Source of the DNA: Pyrus communis
Taxonomy: Eukaryota > Streptophyta > Magnoliopsida > Rosales > Rosaceae
Length of the DNA stretch: 64,000 nucleotides
Assembly: GCF_963583255.1 (NCBI RefSeq)
Contig: NC_084815.1
Span: 11,827,724 to 11,891,723, forward strand
Direction of reading: 5' to 3'
The translations under genes were made by a program, and so were the position numbers. Positions 31,471-43,489 of this stretch are shown in pieces (positions within the stretch are counted from its first letter, which is position 1; each line of letters starts with the position of its first letter). The notes beneath the pieces were generated by a model that was not told the origin of the DNA, ran no database searches, and saw only the letters and a program-made list of their open reading frames with translations.

Positions 31471-33402
31471 GAGGAAGGATCATCCGGCTGGAAGACGTTA
31501 AAGCAAGCGCTTCTTGGGAGGCAACCCATGCATTCAAATAAAGAAGACCTAGGAATCTCCGGCTCTACAACCAGATTTGCGTTCCTAAACCCTACTCTTT
31601 ATTGCTTTTATTTTGCCATGTTTGTTAGTTGTGTTATTTGGTTGTTTGTTTGTGAGTCTATGGTTAAAACATTGAGAACAATGTTTGGTTTAAGTGTGGG
31701 GGGGGGGGGGGGTAAACAAAGTGTTTTTCATGCAAATTGGTGGGATTTTATCACCCATCATTTCTAAAGTTGTTTTTCACTGTTTTAAGTGTTTTTAGTG
31801 TGTCTTAAACTGAAAATCCAAAAATTTGAAAAAAATCGAAAAAGAGTGTTTTAGAAAACCCAAAAATAGTTGTTTTTGTTTTTATGTTTGTTTGTGTCTT
31901 AGGATACCTTCCAACACAATGATGAGGATTTGGTTTTTAATTGCATGACTATTAAAGAAAGTTACAGACATGGATGGAAGTTTGATATGCTCTTTGGTTT
32001 ATGCTTAGTTGGAGTTGACATTTACGAATTCACATGTAATCACAAAGGGAAAAAAAATCAGTTTTTGTAACATACTTGAAGGAAGAAACTCAAACTAATG
32101 CTACAACCCTGAGAGACTTGAGCCTAAACTTTATTTGGAGAGTTATTAATCTTGATTTTTTGTTTTCTAAAGTCGTTGCATGATCTCATTATTCTTTGCT
32201 TGGTTGCTACTTAGAATGTGTTTCATCACTATAGTTCCAAATACTAGAACTCTTGCCCATTTCATTCAAAGCACAAAATTGAGTGCATAACATAAAACAA
32301 GATGAAGTTGTTTAGTTAAACCAGAGCCAAAAAGCCTTACCCTTTGCATATGTATTGTATGTCAACCCCTTTGAGCCTTTGTTAGCCTATTGTCTTTGTT
32401 AGCCCACATTATCCCTACCTAGCCTAGAATAGGACTATCGATACCCTTGTTCTTAAAGTATAGTGAAGCATGACTTAGAAGGAATTCGTTTTGATCTAAA
32501 AATTGCAGAAAAACAAGTGTGGGGGAAGGATTTTCGTGGGAATCTAGGGGGATGGATGATTTATGTGCCAAAGGAAAGATTGGGGCACGAAAAAGAAAAA
32601 AAACGTGAAAAAGAAAGAAAAAAGAAGAAAAAGTTGAAGAAAAGAAAGAAAAAGAGTCGAAAATAAGTGAGAATGAACTTACAAGTGTTGATTGTTGAAG
32701 AAAGGGTCCAAAAGTTGGAATTTGACCCTAAGTTATGTGTGAATCTTCCCTTCATGTTTAAAGTTGGTTTCTGCGTTCAAAAGTGAATTCTAAGTGTTTA
32801 TTTCATTACTTTGCTTACTATTGCTTTAAGAACTTTTGTTTATCCTTACCTTTCTTTGTTAGCCAATACCTTAGCCCTATTACAACCCTTTGACTTCAAT
32901 CTTGATTGTTATGTGTTTCAATATGTGGAGTTTAAAATTGGTTTGAGCATATGGTATCCCTGGTTCTCGCATCTAAGTAGTGGCATTCCATTCATGAGAT
33001 CATATACAAGTTAATAATTCTGGAAATTGCCTTCTTTGTTATGACATATGTGAGTATTAGTTTACATGTTTACATCAATCTTCTCACATATACCTAGTGT
33101 AGGGAGTGTAGTCAGAAAATCTGTGTGAAAATAGAGTGTATCCAGTGAGGAAATTGGGGGATTCTCTAAAGCATGTTACTACATTCAAAATCATGTTTTA
33201 AAATGATTAAATGGGAAATAGTGTATGGTAACTATGGTTAAGTATATGCTCGAGGGTAGGGATAACTAAAATCTATGTATGTGGTGTTCTTTAATGTGTC
33301 ATGTTCATTGGAAATCCCTGAGGTACATGTTGGAAGGTCTAGATTGTGTTTTGTTTATTTCGTTTTGCTCAAGGACTAGCAAAAGCTAAGTGTGGGGGAT
33401 TT
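31471..33402 (+). other. E6 3' noncoding region and PPT
   Basis: GCGCTTCTTGGGAGGCAACC hairpin block (31507 onward), hairpin ACATTGAGAACAATGT followed by AAGTGTGGGGG... (31692-31712), second PPT-like tract AAGTGTGGGGGAAGG (32515-32529), A/G-rich stretch 32580-32663, 3' PPT AAGTGTGGGGGATTT (33388-33402). The open frame at 32463-32666 is Lys/Glu low-complexity from the purine stretch and not a gene. Confidence 0.8.
32811..33014 (+). other. short conserved frame near the 3' PPT (E6 copy)
   Basis: 67 codons containing LLANTLALLQPFDFNLDCY, YVFQYVEFKIGLSIWYPWF and SGIPFMRSY. One of the open copies of the frame described at 3697-3948. Confidence 0.3.
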
Positions 33403-34462
33403 TGATAGGAGCATATTTATGCTACTTAGTTATGTTGTTTCCTTGCATTTAGTGAGTTAATTACTATTTATTTTAGTCTTTTAAGCTATTTTCGTATGTT
33501 TTTAGGTCCTAATGGCAAAAGGAGCAAAAAAGACCAGATGAAGTCCTAAATCAAAGAAATAAGGAAATAGCAACAAATAAATAACCTTATTCCACCTTAT
33601 CTTATCCTATCCTAACCAACCTTATCCTTTCCTAACTCTAACATTATCCTATCCTATCCAATGTTATCCAAATCAGGTTAGGACTTAAATCTAGCTAATT
33701 AGAGGGGATTAATTACACATTTAAACACCTATTTCAGTTTCTAGAAGCCTTATCCATTTGTTTGCTGCATGTGGACCATTCCTTGTAGGTTTAGGAGTTG
33801 CAATCCTTCATCTACACCTATATCATGAGTCCTTATCCATTTAGGTCCAGAAATCTACCCTTTATCTCTTCTAGAAGTCTAAATTCTACCAAAAAATACC
33901 TAGTTTCTAGAAGCCCTTAATTTCTGGCGAAAATTACCTATCCCTTTCCCCTTTGGTTTCTACCTAGACTTAACCCTTTTTCCATGGGATTGTGCAATCC
34001 TTTTCCTTCACTAAGTGTGCATAATCAGCCTATATAAACAGCCCTACGCCGCACCATTCAATGCATCCATTCACTCACTCATTCATTCATACTTTTAGCC
34101 ATCAAACACCATAATTCATCCTACACCACCCTAGTGCCGCAAGCAAGGAAGGAAGGAGAAGAAGACTTGTGCAATTTGCCATCCAAGGAGGGTTCGAAAT
34201 CTGCCATTGGAGTGTGGAGCGTTTCTAGGTGTATTCTATCCTTAGTCTTAGTTCAATGTTTAAATTTAATTATCTTCGTTTTACGAACATGAGGAACTAA
34301 TTTCTTTTTAGTTTGAGGTGAATTTGAAGCCATGATTATATGTTTTATATGAATTGATTACATTCGGTTATTGTTTCTTAAGGCATGAATGTGATTTGCT
34401 TATCTAAGTTATAAAAACTGGTTTATGTATGTGGGTTGGGGGTTAACACTTAATTTGCATGC
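33403..34462 (+). repeat. E6 3' LTR, first part
   Basis: TGATAGGAGCATATTTATGCTACT onward, directly after the PPT. TATA candidate 34031-34038. Interrupted at 34462 by a solo LTR. Confidence 0.92.
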
Positions 34463-36918
34463 TGATAGGAGCATATTTAGGCGACTTACTTAGCTTGTTT
34501 TCGTGCATCTTTGTTGTTAATTCATAGTTGTTTTAGTAGATTAAGCCATTTTCGTGTGTTTTTAGGTTCATATGGCTAAGGGAGCAAAAAGATGCATTTT
34601 GGAGCATTTTGGAGCAAAATTGGGCTTGGAATGGATAGCATATGATTGGAGCCAAAGTGTTGGACGAATTTGAAGACCTTGTATTCACTTTGGACATAAA
34701 ACAAAGGGCCTAGCCCATTCTCTCTTAAACCAACCCCAAGGCCATGCATTTCCTTCCAATTCCAAAACCCACAATCACTTCAAAAGCCATGCAAATCCAT
34801 ATTCAACACCCTAAACTACAACCATGCATCATTACACCACCTTCTCCATCTTCATTCCACATGCATTTCAACTCACATACACTCATCATCATTCAACCTA
34901 GTGTCACTCCCATACTTTTCCATTGTATAATTCATCCACATGCATCTTTAATCATTCACTCACAAGCTTTAACCAACAAACAAATCATCCAACACATGCA
35001 CCCATCTTCATTGCCGTGGCTTTCCCCCTTAATTCCAGCTTCACAACCATGCACAACACATGCATTCCCACCCTTACAAGACCCTAATCATTCATCCATA
35101 CAATCTTGCATAATTCACAAACACATAATCATTCACCCTAGCTTTAATTCACATGCATTCACACACTAACAACAACTCAATGCCGTGTATTCCCTTGCCT
35201 TTCCACAACTTTTCCTAGCTAATTTTCACATGCATTCACTTCATCATTACACCACCACTCATTCTTTAAAAATCCACATGCACATTCAATCATTCATTCA
35301 AGCCCCCTTGTGCCATGTTTCCCCCTTTTGTTCCCACCCATCACATGCATCATCATCAAACAAACACTCAATGTCGTGGGTTCCCTTTGCTTCCCTTGTG
35401 CAATTCCAGTTTTCACATGTGTCCTAGCTGTTTTTCCATCATTCCTCCACACAAATACTTAAACAAACAGCCATATGTTCCCTCCACTACCCCTATAAAT
35501 ACCCTAGCATTCATTCATTCAATTGATATCTCATATTTCCATTCACAACACTTCACACAACACAAATACACATCCATTGCCGCAATTCCCCTTCCATTTT
35601 CTGTGCAGTTTTTCCCCTTCATTACAGCCACTATCCAACCACTTCCCATCCCTCCAAAACACTTCACATAATCCCCAAAGCTCACCTTAGACCTTGTGCT
35701 ACAACAACGAGGAAGAAAAGAGTGCCTAAACGTTCATACAATTCAAGTTTGAGTGTTGGAATGTTTAGGTGTTTCTTTGATTTCAAAGTTTAAATTTAAT
35801 TCTCTTTGTTTTGTACGTATGAGAAGGGAAGAGAAGAGTGCCTAAACGTTCATACAATTCACGTTTGAGTTGTTGGAATGTTTAGGTGTTTCTTTGATTT
35901 CAAAGTTATGAGGAACTAAACCCCCTTTAGCTAGGGGGTGATTCGAAACTATGTTTATATTTGCAATTTGAATTGATTACGTTTGGTTGGAATTTCATAA
36001 GTTGTGGATTCAATTCGTTTAACTGTTTGATTGATAACTTATTTACGTATGTTCATTGAGATTGCAAGCTTAATTTTCATGCATAAATATGACGCTAGAA
36101 TATAAGTGAATTTCACCTAATCGCTATGAACTTATATTCACAAGTATTGGAGGTTGCTTATAAACAATCGCGTTAAACGAATTCTTGGCATAAGTTTCAT
36201 GCGTATTCCATAGTAACGAATGCCTCGTCGATGTTTATGATTTCCGTTGAACTTAATGATCTTTGTTGAATGTCTCTATCATGCGTATTCCATAGTTAGG
36301 GACTTTGATTAAGAATAATTTGGTTGTAATGCGTATTCCATTCAATCCAACGAATTTAGGGAAATCTGAAAGTTAATCTAAGCGGATCTAATTAACTTGG
36401 AGCATTGAGTTTCACAACTTATCGAAAGACCAACTGAGAATCAATTTTGTTTTGCAAGTGTAACATGTGTGGAGAAGAACCCCTTGGCTATTCCATCATC
36501 CATATTTTTATCACATTCATATTTACATTTTGCCTTTAATTATATTCTGTCTTTTTAATTTAATATCGTCCAACCACAATTCCCCCCCTATTTTGTTAAG
36601 TCTTAATCATTCGTATTTGTTTTATTTTTGTATCTTTAAGCTTTTGGAGTCATAAACAATTGCAAATTCGTCTAAATCAAGTTCTAGCTTCTATTTGAGT
36701 CAATTTGATTGTTTTAGACAATTTGAGTTTTTCAAAGCCTTTCTGAGTCATAGTAGTCTTGTTAAGAGTATTTTAATTTAGTTTTTATGTTTTTAAGTCA
36801 ATTTAGAAGGTTTTAGCAAGCCCTCCTAATCCCCGGTCTAGAACGATCCCTCACTTATCCATTCTACTACAATTGTCAAACGAGGGTTTAATTTGAGTGT
36901 CAAGTAAATCTCGCATCA
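34463..36918 (+). mobile_element. B-subfamily solo LTR with CATGC target duplication (2456 bp)
   Basis: TGATAGGAGCATATTTAGG...AAATCTCGCATCA, flanked by CATGC at 34458-34462 and 36919-36923. TATA candidate 35494-35501. Three exact ATGCGTATTCC tag words at 36199, 36281 and 36329. The frames at 34744-35671 are U3 translations rich in His/Pro/Ser and not genes. Confidence 0.95.
35720..35907 (+). repeat. ~72-bp tandem duplication inside the B LTR
   Basis: AGAGTGCCTAAACGTTCATA to CAAAGTT occurs at 35720-35790 and 35835-35907. The same duplication is seen in the minus LTR at 59703-59776 and 59821-59893, but is absent from the LTR at 62508, so it marks a sub-lineage. Confidence 0.85.
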
Positions 36919-36923
36919 CATGC

Positions 36924-37718
36924 ATAAATTTGACGCTAGAATATAAGGGGGTTTCACGTAATAGTTATTCACTTATATTCACGAGTAGTGGAGGTTGCTA
37001 GTCACAATTGCGTTAAGTAAATCCTTGGTATGAGTCTCATGCATTTCATAGTGATGAATGCCTTGTCAATGCTTATAGTTTTTAAAAAACTTAATGACTT
37101 TGGATATATATCTTTGTTATGCGTCTCATATAAAGAACTTGAAAAAGATAATTTGGTTTATATGCGTATTCCATCTAACTCAATGAAATAAGGAAAACTT
37201 GAGGGTTAGTTGTGCGATGCAACTAATTTGGGGCGTTGTCATTCATAGTCTAAAGGAATAATAACTGGACATTGGTTTGTATGCATATATCATGTATGGA
37301 GAAGGACCCTCTAACTAGCCTTTCACCCATTTATTTTACTTAAATTCGTTTTTCAAAAGTGTTTTCTATAAAGTTTTTGTTTTAAGTTTAAAATTCGTCA
37401 AAAACAATCCCCATTTCACTTAGTCTTCATATTTGAGTGAAAACTTGTTTTCCTTGAGTCTTTTGAGTCAAGTGAAGTCCTATTTTGGTCCAAACCACTT
37501 ATAGAGTCTAAAATTGAGTCTTTTTTATTATTGTTTGTTGTTTTAAAGTGTCTAGAGTTAGTTTTGAGTCTATAGAGTCTAGTTTAATGTTTTTGAGTCT
37601 TATTTATATAGATTTGCATCCCTAGTTAATCCCCGATCTAGAACGATCCCTACTTACATATCTACTACAATTGTCACAAATAGGGTTTAATTTGTGTGTC
37701 AAGTTAATTTTCACATCA
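36924..37718 (+). repeat. E6 3' LTR, second part
   Basis: Resumes at ATAAATTTGACGC after the CATGC duplication and ends TTTTCACATCA. Continuous in register with 34462. Confidence 0.92.
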
Positions 37719-38158
37719 GGATAAAAGGGGAAGGGTGCAGCACCCTTTTAAGGTTAGATAAGGCTTCTAGAAATCATGTTTTTAGGTCCACTTGCAGCTA
37801 GGATTAAGGTGGAACAAGATTAGGTTAGGATAGGATAAGATAAGATAAGGTTTTGGATAATGTTTCCTCTTTTGAACTAATTCCTTATCCACTTTGTCTT
37901 GAGTTTAATTTCTTCATCTTCTTATCAAATTTCTAGCCTTTTGAACTCCAAATTCGTCCATCCATGTTGGCCCATATACAAGCTATCCACTTAGTGCCCA
38001 AAACTGCTCAAAAATGCACAAAAATGCACTTTCTTGGTATTTTAACCCTTTGGACCTACAAACACACGAAAATGAGTTGAAATACTACATTAACTAAGAA
38101 ATAATAACACAAATGCACAAGAATAAGTTAGCTAAGTCACCTAAATATGCTCTTATCA
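37719..38158 (-). repeat. LTR fragment, 5' end portion (440 bp)
   Basis: On the minus strand it starts TGATAAGAGCATATTTAGG at 38158. It is cut at 37718 by the E6 3' end, so E6 inserted into it (right flank GGATA). It sits inside the LTR that continues at 38159, right flank ATGGC. Confidence 0.82.
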
Positions 38159-39770
38159 ATGGCATACTTGCATACAAAACAATCTCCAATTGCTTTTTCA
38201 ATGAATCATTAACCTCAACACCCCAAGTTAAATAGGTACGCTTAAATTAACCCTCAGATTTTCCTTAAGTCATTGAATTCAATGGAATTAGCGCATTGCA
38301 ATCAAATTATTCCTCAAAAGTTCTCTACATGAAAGCGGATAATAGAGAAACAATCAAAGATCATTAAATTCTATGAAAATCATAAGTGTTGACGAGGCAT
38401 TCGTAACTATGAAAGCGCATGATACCTATGCCAAGAATTTACTTAACATGATTGTGACTAACAACCTTTACTACTTACGAATATAAGTTCCCAACGATTA
38501 GGTGAAGTTTCCTTATATCCTAGCATCAGATTTATGCATGCAAATTAAGTGTGTACTCTTAATCTATATACATAAACAAGTTTTAATTCAAATAGATAAG
38601 TAAATTGAATTCACAATTCATGAAATCACAACTGGAAGTAATCAAATCATAATGCAAATATAGCCATGGTTTCGAAATTCCCCCTAGCCAAAAGGGGATT
38701 AGTTCCTCATACTCGCAAAGCAAAGATTCTTGAAATTAAACATTGAAAAACACAAGAAAGATTACACCCAAAATGTTCCAACAACTCCAAATCGAATGGC
38801 ATGCACGTCTAGGGCTCTCCTCCTTCTTCCTTGCTGCGGCACAAGATGTGGGTGGTGGTTTTGGGGTTATGAATGATGTATTCTTGCTTGGGATGATGAA
38901 TGATGGCTGATTGTGGTGGTAAAGTGCGGCAGGTTGTATATGGAAGTGTATGGAGTGAAAGAATGAAGGAGAATGGAGGCTAGGGCTTGCGGGAAGGAGT
39001 TTCTGAATAGCATAAGGGGTTGATACGAATTTGTGGCTGAAAATATGTTTATATAGTCCTAGGGTTAATTAGATTAGGGTTACAACTTAGCAGATTTATT
39101 GGATTAGGGCCCTAGGGTTCGGCACAAGTAACTTAAATCCACTTAGGAGAGGGTTTGGCTCAATTAATTTCAGAAAAGGATTTGTATAACCCTAATCCAT
39201 AAGGAATAAGGCCTAACAAATCAGAATCCAAAAGGAAAAAGGTTAAGGAAATTCGTCCAAAATTGGGCCTTCTAGAAACTAGGTGTTTTGTGGCTGATTT
39301 TGGGTTTTCTAGAAGAGATAAAAGGGGGAAGGGTGTGGCACCCTTTTAGGGTCAGATAAGGCTTCTAGAAATCATGATTTTAGGTCCACTTGCAGCTAGG
39401 ATTAAGGTGGAACAAGATTACGTCAGGATAAGATAAGATAAGGTTTTGGATAAGATAAGGTTGTTAGGATAAGTTTCCATATTTCTTGCTCTTTCCTTAT
39501 CTTCTTTGTCCTGAACTTTCCTTTTCTGATTTGTAGCATGTTCCTAGCCTCTTTTGACTCCAAATTCGTCCATCCACGTTGCTCCATATACAAGCTATCC
39601 ATTTAGTGCCCAAAACTGCTCCAAAATGCACCAAAATGCACTTTCATGGTACTTCAACCCTTTGGACCTACAAACACATGAAAATGACTTGAAATACTAC
39701 ATTAACTAAGAAATAGCAACACAAATGCACAAGAACAAGCCAACTAAGTCGCATAAATATGCTCCTACCA
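38159..39770 (-). repeat. E9 LTR, lacking its 3' ~0.37 kb (1612 bp)
   Basis: On the minus strand it begins TGGTAGGAGCATATTTATGC at 39770 (the usual TGATAGG with one change) and runs to the ACTTGCATACAAAAC block. Tag words are GCGCAT-type (38291, 38331, 38411). Its partner tail may be 49432-49533, with E8 between. Confidence 0.82.
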
Positions 39771-40593
39771 ATAAGGGAGCTTCACCTAATCGTTGTAAAC
39801 TTATATTCATAAGTAGTAAAGGTTGTTAGTCACAATCATGTTAAGTAAATTCTTGGCGTAAGTATCATGCGCTTTCATAGTTACTAACGCCTCGTCAACA
39901 CTTATTATTTTCATAGAATTTAATGATCTTTGATTGTTTCTCTATTAGGCGCTTCCATGTAGAGAACTTTTGAGGAATAATTTGATTACAATGCGCTAAT
40001 TCCATTCAATTCAATGACTTAAGGAAAATCTGAGGGTTAATTGAAGCATACCTAATTAACTTGGGGTGTTGAGGTTCATGGTTCATTGGAAAAAGCAACT
40101 GGAGATTGTTTTGTATGCAAGTATGTCATATGTGGAGAAAGACCTCCTAGCTAGCCCATCATCCATCTATTTCCACCAAATTCGTGCAAATCTGCATAGT
40201 TCTAATTTCTGTTTTGTTTACTTTATTTTCGTCCAAAACTAAATCCCCATTTATTTTAGAGTGTCTAACTAGTTAGAATCTGTTTTAGATTGTGTTTTCA
40301 AGAGTTTTGAGTCAAGTTAAAACCAAAATTCGTCCAAAATTGTGTTTGGAGTCAAATCTGCCCAATTTGTGTTTTTAGGCAGTTTTGAGTGTGTTTCGCT
40401 TATTTTGAGTCTTGTGAACTTGTTTTGAGTCTTTTAAGTTACGTGTTTTAAAGCTTAGTTTTATCTATTTGAGTCAGTTTAAAGTGTTTAGCAATCTCTC
40501 CTAATCCTCAGTTTAAGAACGATCCCTACTTGCTTATATACTACAATTGTCAAAAGAGGGTTTAATTTGTGTGTTAAGTTAATTTTCGCATCA
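39771..40593 (+). repeat. E8 5' LTR, last 823 bp only
   Basis: Starts ATAAGGGAGCTTCACC (equivalent to 48610 in the 3' LTR) and ends TTTTCGCATCA. The U3 side is missing and the left neighbour is the exact terminus of the E9 LTR. Confidence 0.88.
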
Positions 40594-40598
40594 AATTT

Positions 40599-40616
40599 TT
40601 GCGCCGTTGCCGGGGA
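40599..40616 (+). other. E8 primer-binding site (tRNA-Asp type, one mismatch)
   Basis: TTGCGCCGTTGCCGGGGA, 5 bases after the LTR. PBS-overlapping hairpin GGATTAGCAA/TTGCTAATCC at 40614-40635. Confidence 0.88.
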
Positions 40617-40719
40617 TTAGCAACTTTGCTAATCCTTTGTTATTTCTTTTTGTTTATTTTCGTGTGTTTTTTGTTTTAGTTGCTGACCTTGTTTGTTTCT
40701 TGTTTTTAGGTACTAGTTT

Positions 40720-43489
40720 ATGACTCGAAGTTCTCAACCGGTTCGTAAGAATATCTTAGACTTTGACGGCGATTTTGAGCGAACTTTGAGAAGGAAGAAG
40801 AATCAACAAGAGCCTCAACCACCTCAACCTGCACCAGATCTTGAAGAAGACGAAGTACAAGTGGAAGTGGAGGCCACGGCTCAGATTTTTGAGGAAGAAC
40901 AAGCTATGGCAGCTGATAATTGAACAATCAAGGAGCTTTCCGCTTCGGGATTGGACAATGCCATGCCTCTATGCAATACCCAAGGGCAGCCCCAGACAAG
41001 ATCGACGAGTTTGAATTAAAGTCTAGCTTATTGCACCATATTCCTAAGTTCCATGGATTGTCCATGGAAGATCCTAATAAACACTTGAATGAGTTTGAGG
41101 TTTTTTGCTCAAGCATGACCTCGGTGAATGTTGATGGGAGCATTTTGAAGATGAAGGCTTTTCCCTTTTCTCTCTTGGAAAAGGCTAAAGATTGGTTGTA
41201 TGAACTAGCCCTCAGAACTGTCACATCATGGGAGAGTATGAAACGGGCATTTTTGGAGAAGTTTTTCCCAACTTCTCGAGTCATTCTTTTACGCAAAAGG
41301 ATTAGTGGCATTCAGCCAAAATCAAGGTGAATCATTTCCAACTTATTATGAACATTTTAAAACTCTTGTTGCTTCATGTCCACAGCACCAAATGAAGGAG
41401 GAGCTTATTCTTCAATATTTCTACAAAGGGCTTCTACCAATTGAACGCCAAATGCTAGACGCCTCAACAGGAGGAGCTTTAGTGGACAAAACACCCATGG
41501 CTGCCAAGACTCTCATTGCCAATCGAGCTTTAAATGCTCAACAATATGAAGGCGTGGGTCAAAGAGACATACCACGACAGCAACAAGTTAATGAGGTAAG
41601 TGCTATTTCCGAACTTCAAAATCAAATGGCTAATCTTACTTCTCTTCTTTCGCAGGTGGTTGGAATACCAAAGGTACAAAGTGCGCTTGTTTGTGGCGTG
41701 TGCTCAATGAATGGACATTTCACGGATAAGTGCCCTCAATTGATAGAGAACAGAGGGTGGGAATCTGCCAATGCTGTGGGTTATGGGAGTCAAAACCAAC
41801 CAAGGAGTGATCCTTTCTCTAATATATACAATCCCATTGGAAAGATCATCCAAATTTCAAATGGAGGGAGCTCCAACAACCCCAACAACAAAGTGCATTT
41901 AGGCAGCAACCTCCGGGATTCTACCAAAGGCCGTATGCACCCACACAACCCCAAGCACAACCTGTCCAATCCAAATCAAGTTTGTCCATAGATAATGAAC
42001 AAATTTTTCAATTACTAACTTCTATGGTGCAGGGAATGCAAAATAGGGACAAAAAGGTTGATGAATTAGAGAAGCAAGTGGGGCAGATTGTGGAGTTCAT
42101 GGGCCAATTCAGAGAACAAGGCAAGTTGCCTAGTTCAACCATTGTCAACCCAAAAGGAGGATTCGAATCTGCCAAAGCAATCATGTTGCGAAGTGGAAAA
42201 CAAGTTGGAACGGCCTCACAACCATCTAAATCAACCCCAACTGAGGATGAAAAGTTGCAATTTGAGGAGGAGGAACAAGAGCAAGCCACGGCAAGGGTAA
42301 CACCACCCATGCCGCAGTCACCCAAACACTGCCATTCGTCTTCCAAAGGTAAAGGGGTTCCAAATTCTATTATTTCTAATGTTATTCCCCCAAATGTACC
42401 CTTTCCTCGCAGATTCATGCAATCGAAGAATGAGGAGGCTAAAAAGGACATTTTGGAGACATTTAGAAAAGTACAAGTCAATATACCACTGTTGGATGCA
42501 ATTAAGCAAGTTCCAAGGTATGCTAAGTTTTTAAAAGAACTTTGCACTACTAGGAAGAGAATTTCGAACAAAGAGGTTGTCAAGGTAAGTGAAAATGTCT
42601 CAGCCATCTTACAACGTAAAATGCCCCCTAAATGCAAAGATCTGGGTAGTCTTACAATTCCTTGTGTTATTGGCAATAATCGTTCTGAACATGCCATGCT
42701 AGACTTAGGTGCATCTATTAATGTCATGCCTTACTCAATTTATGCATCTATGAACCTAGGTGAGTTAAAAAATGATGGTGTGATTATTCAATTAGCCGAT
42801 ATATCTAATGCCTATCCAAAGGGTGTTTTGGAAGATGTTTTGGTGCTGGTTGATCATTTAATCTTTCCGACTGATTTTTATGTGCTTGAAATGGAAGACT
42901 CGGTTGATTCTCCACCCTTGCCACTCCTACTTGGAAGACCATTCATGAAAACAGCCCAAACAAAGATTGATGTGGCCATGGGAGCATTAACAATGGAGTT
43001 TGGTGGTGATATAATTAAATTCAATGTTTATAACTCTATTAAGAATCCTAATGATGTTCGTTCTTGTTTTGCCATTGATGTGCATAAAGATATAGGGCAG
43101 GAACCACACCTATCAAGAATGATGCATCAAGAACCACCATTGAAGAGGGAATTGGAGTGGTTGCCCTAAAACCACCCAATCTGGCCGAGAGTAGCCATAG
43201 TGACATTGTTGATAGGGCTGCCACTTTTGAGCCTCCATCACAATATGTTTGTAAGTCTCCAACCCCAATTCCAATTCCCATTTCAACTAATAGGTTGTTA
43301 CCATCTTTGGTGTAGCTACCCAATCGATTTCAAGGTGGTGGGAGCATTTACATGGACTTTAGGAACCAAAACACCATAATCAAGGAGGATCACTATCCCC
43401 TTCCATTCATAGAGCCATACTATGAGCACCTTAAGGAGCATGTTGTGGAGGATATGCCCCTCTATGCCGTGGGCTCCAATGAAGCCTAA
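40720..43489 (+). pseudogene. gag-pro: E8 gag-protease, multiple lesions, RT/integrase collapsed
   Basis: Starts at ATG 40720 (MTRSSQPVRKNILDF). Lesions: TGA at 40921-40923 (CGA elsewhere), a small deletion near 40970 shifting frame, an extra base near 41310, a further shift around 41850-41980, and another near 43110. Between them Gag is recognisable (DWLYELALRTVTSWESMK; CCHC CGVCSMNGHFTDKC at about 41692-41733). The protease follows (LDLGAS at about 42700, LLLGRPF at about 42930). The end again fuses the RT-like 20 codons (43355-43414, HYPLPFIE) to PYYEHLKEHVVEDMPL with stop after GSNEA. Not functional. Confidence 0.88.

Larger units (their letters stand above)
27702..37718 (+). mobile_element. 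E6: non-autonomous Athila-type retrotransposon (gag-protease only)
   Basis: Truncated 5' LTR 27702-28526, PBS 28532-28549, gag-protease 28712-31470, noncoding region, PPT 33388-33402, 3' LTR 33403-34462 plus 36924-37718, split by a solo LTR. The 825 bp of the 5' LTR align base for base in length with the last 825 bp of the 3' LTR and are very similar. RT, RNase H and integrase are absent. Right flank GGATA lies in another LTR. Confidence 0.9.

Noticed and set aside
32463..32666. Lys/Glu-rich frame in E6
   Set aside because: It arises from the purine-rich stretch beside the second PPT-like tract; other copies have only pyrimidine/purine repeats of different length here.
34744..35671. Overlapping open frames rich in His, Pro, Ser and Thr
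   Set aside because: They are translations of U3 in the B LTR and recur wherever that LTR recurs (1-1456, 60011-60568, 63713-63987) in shifted frames.
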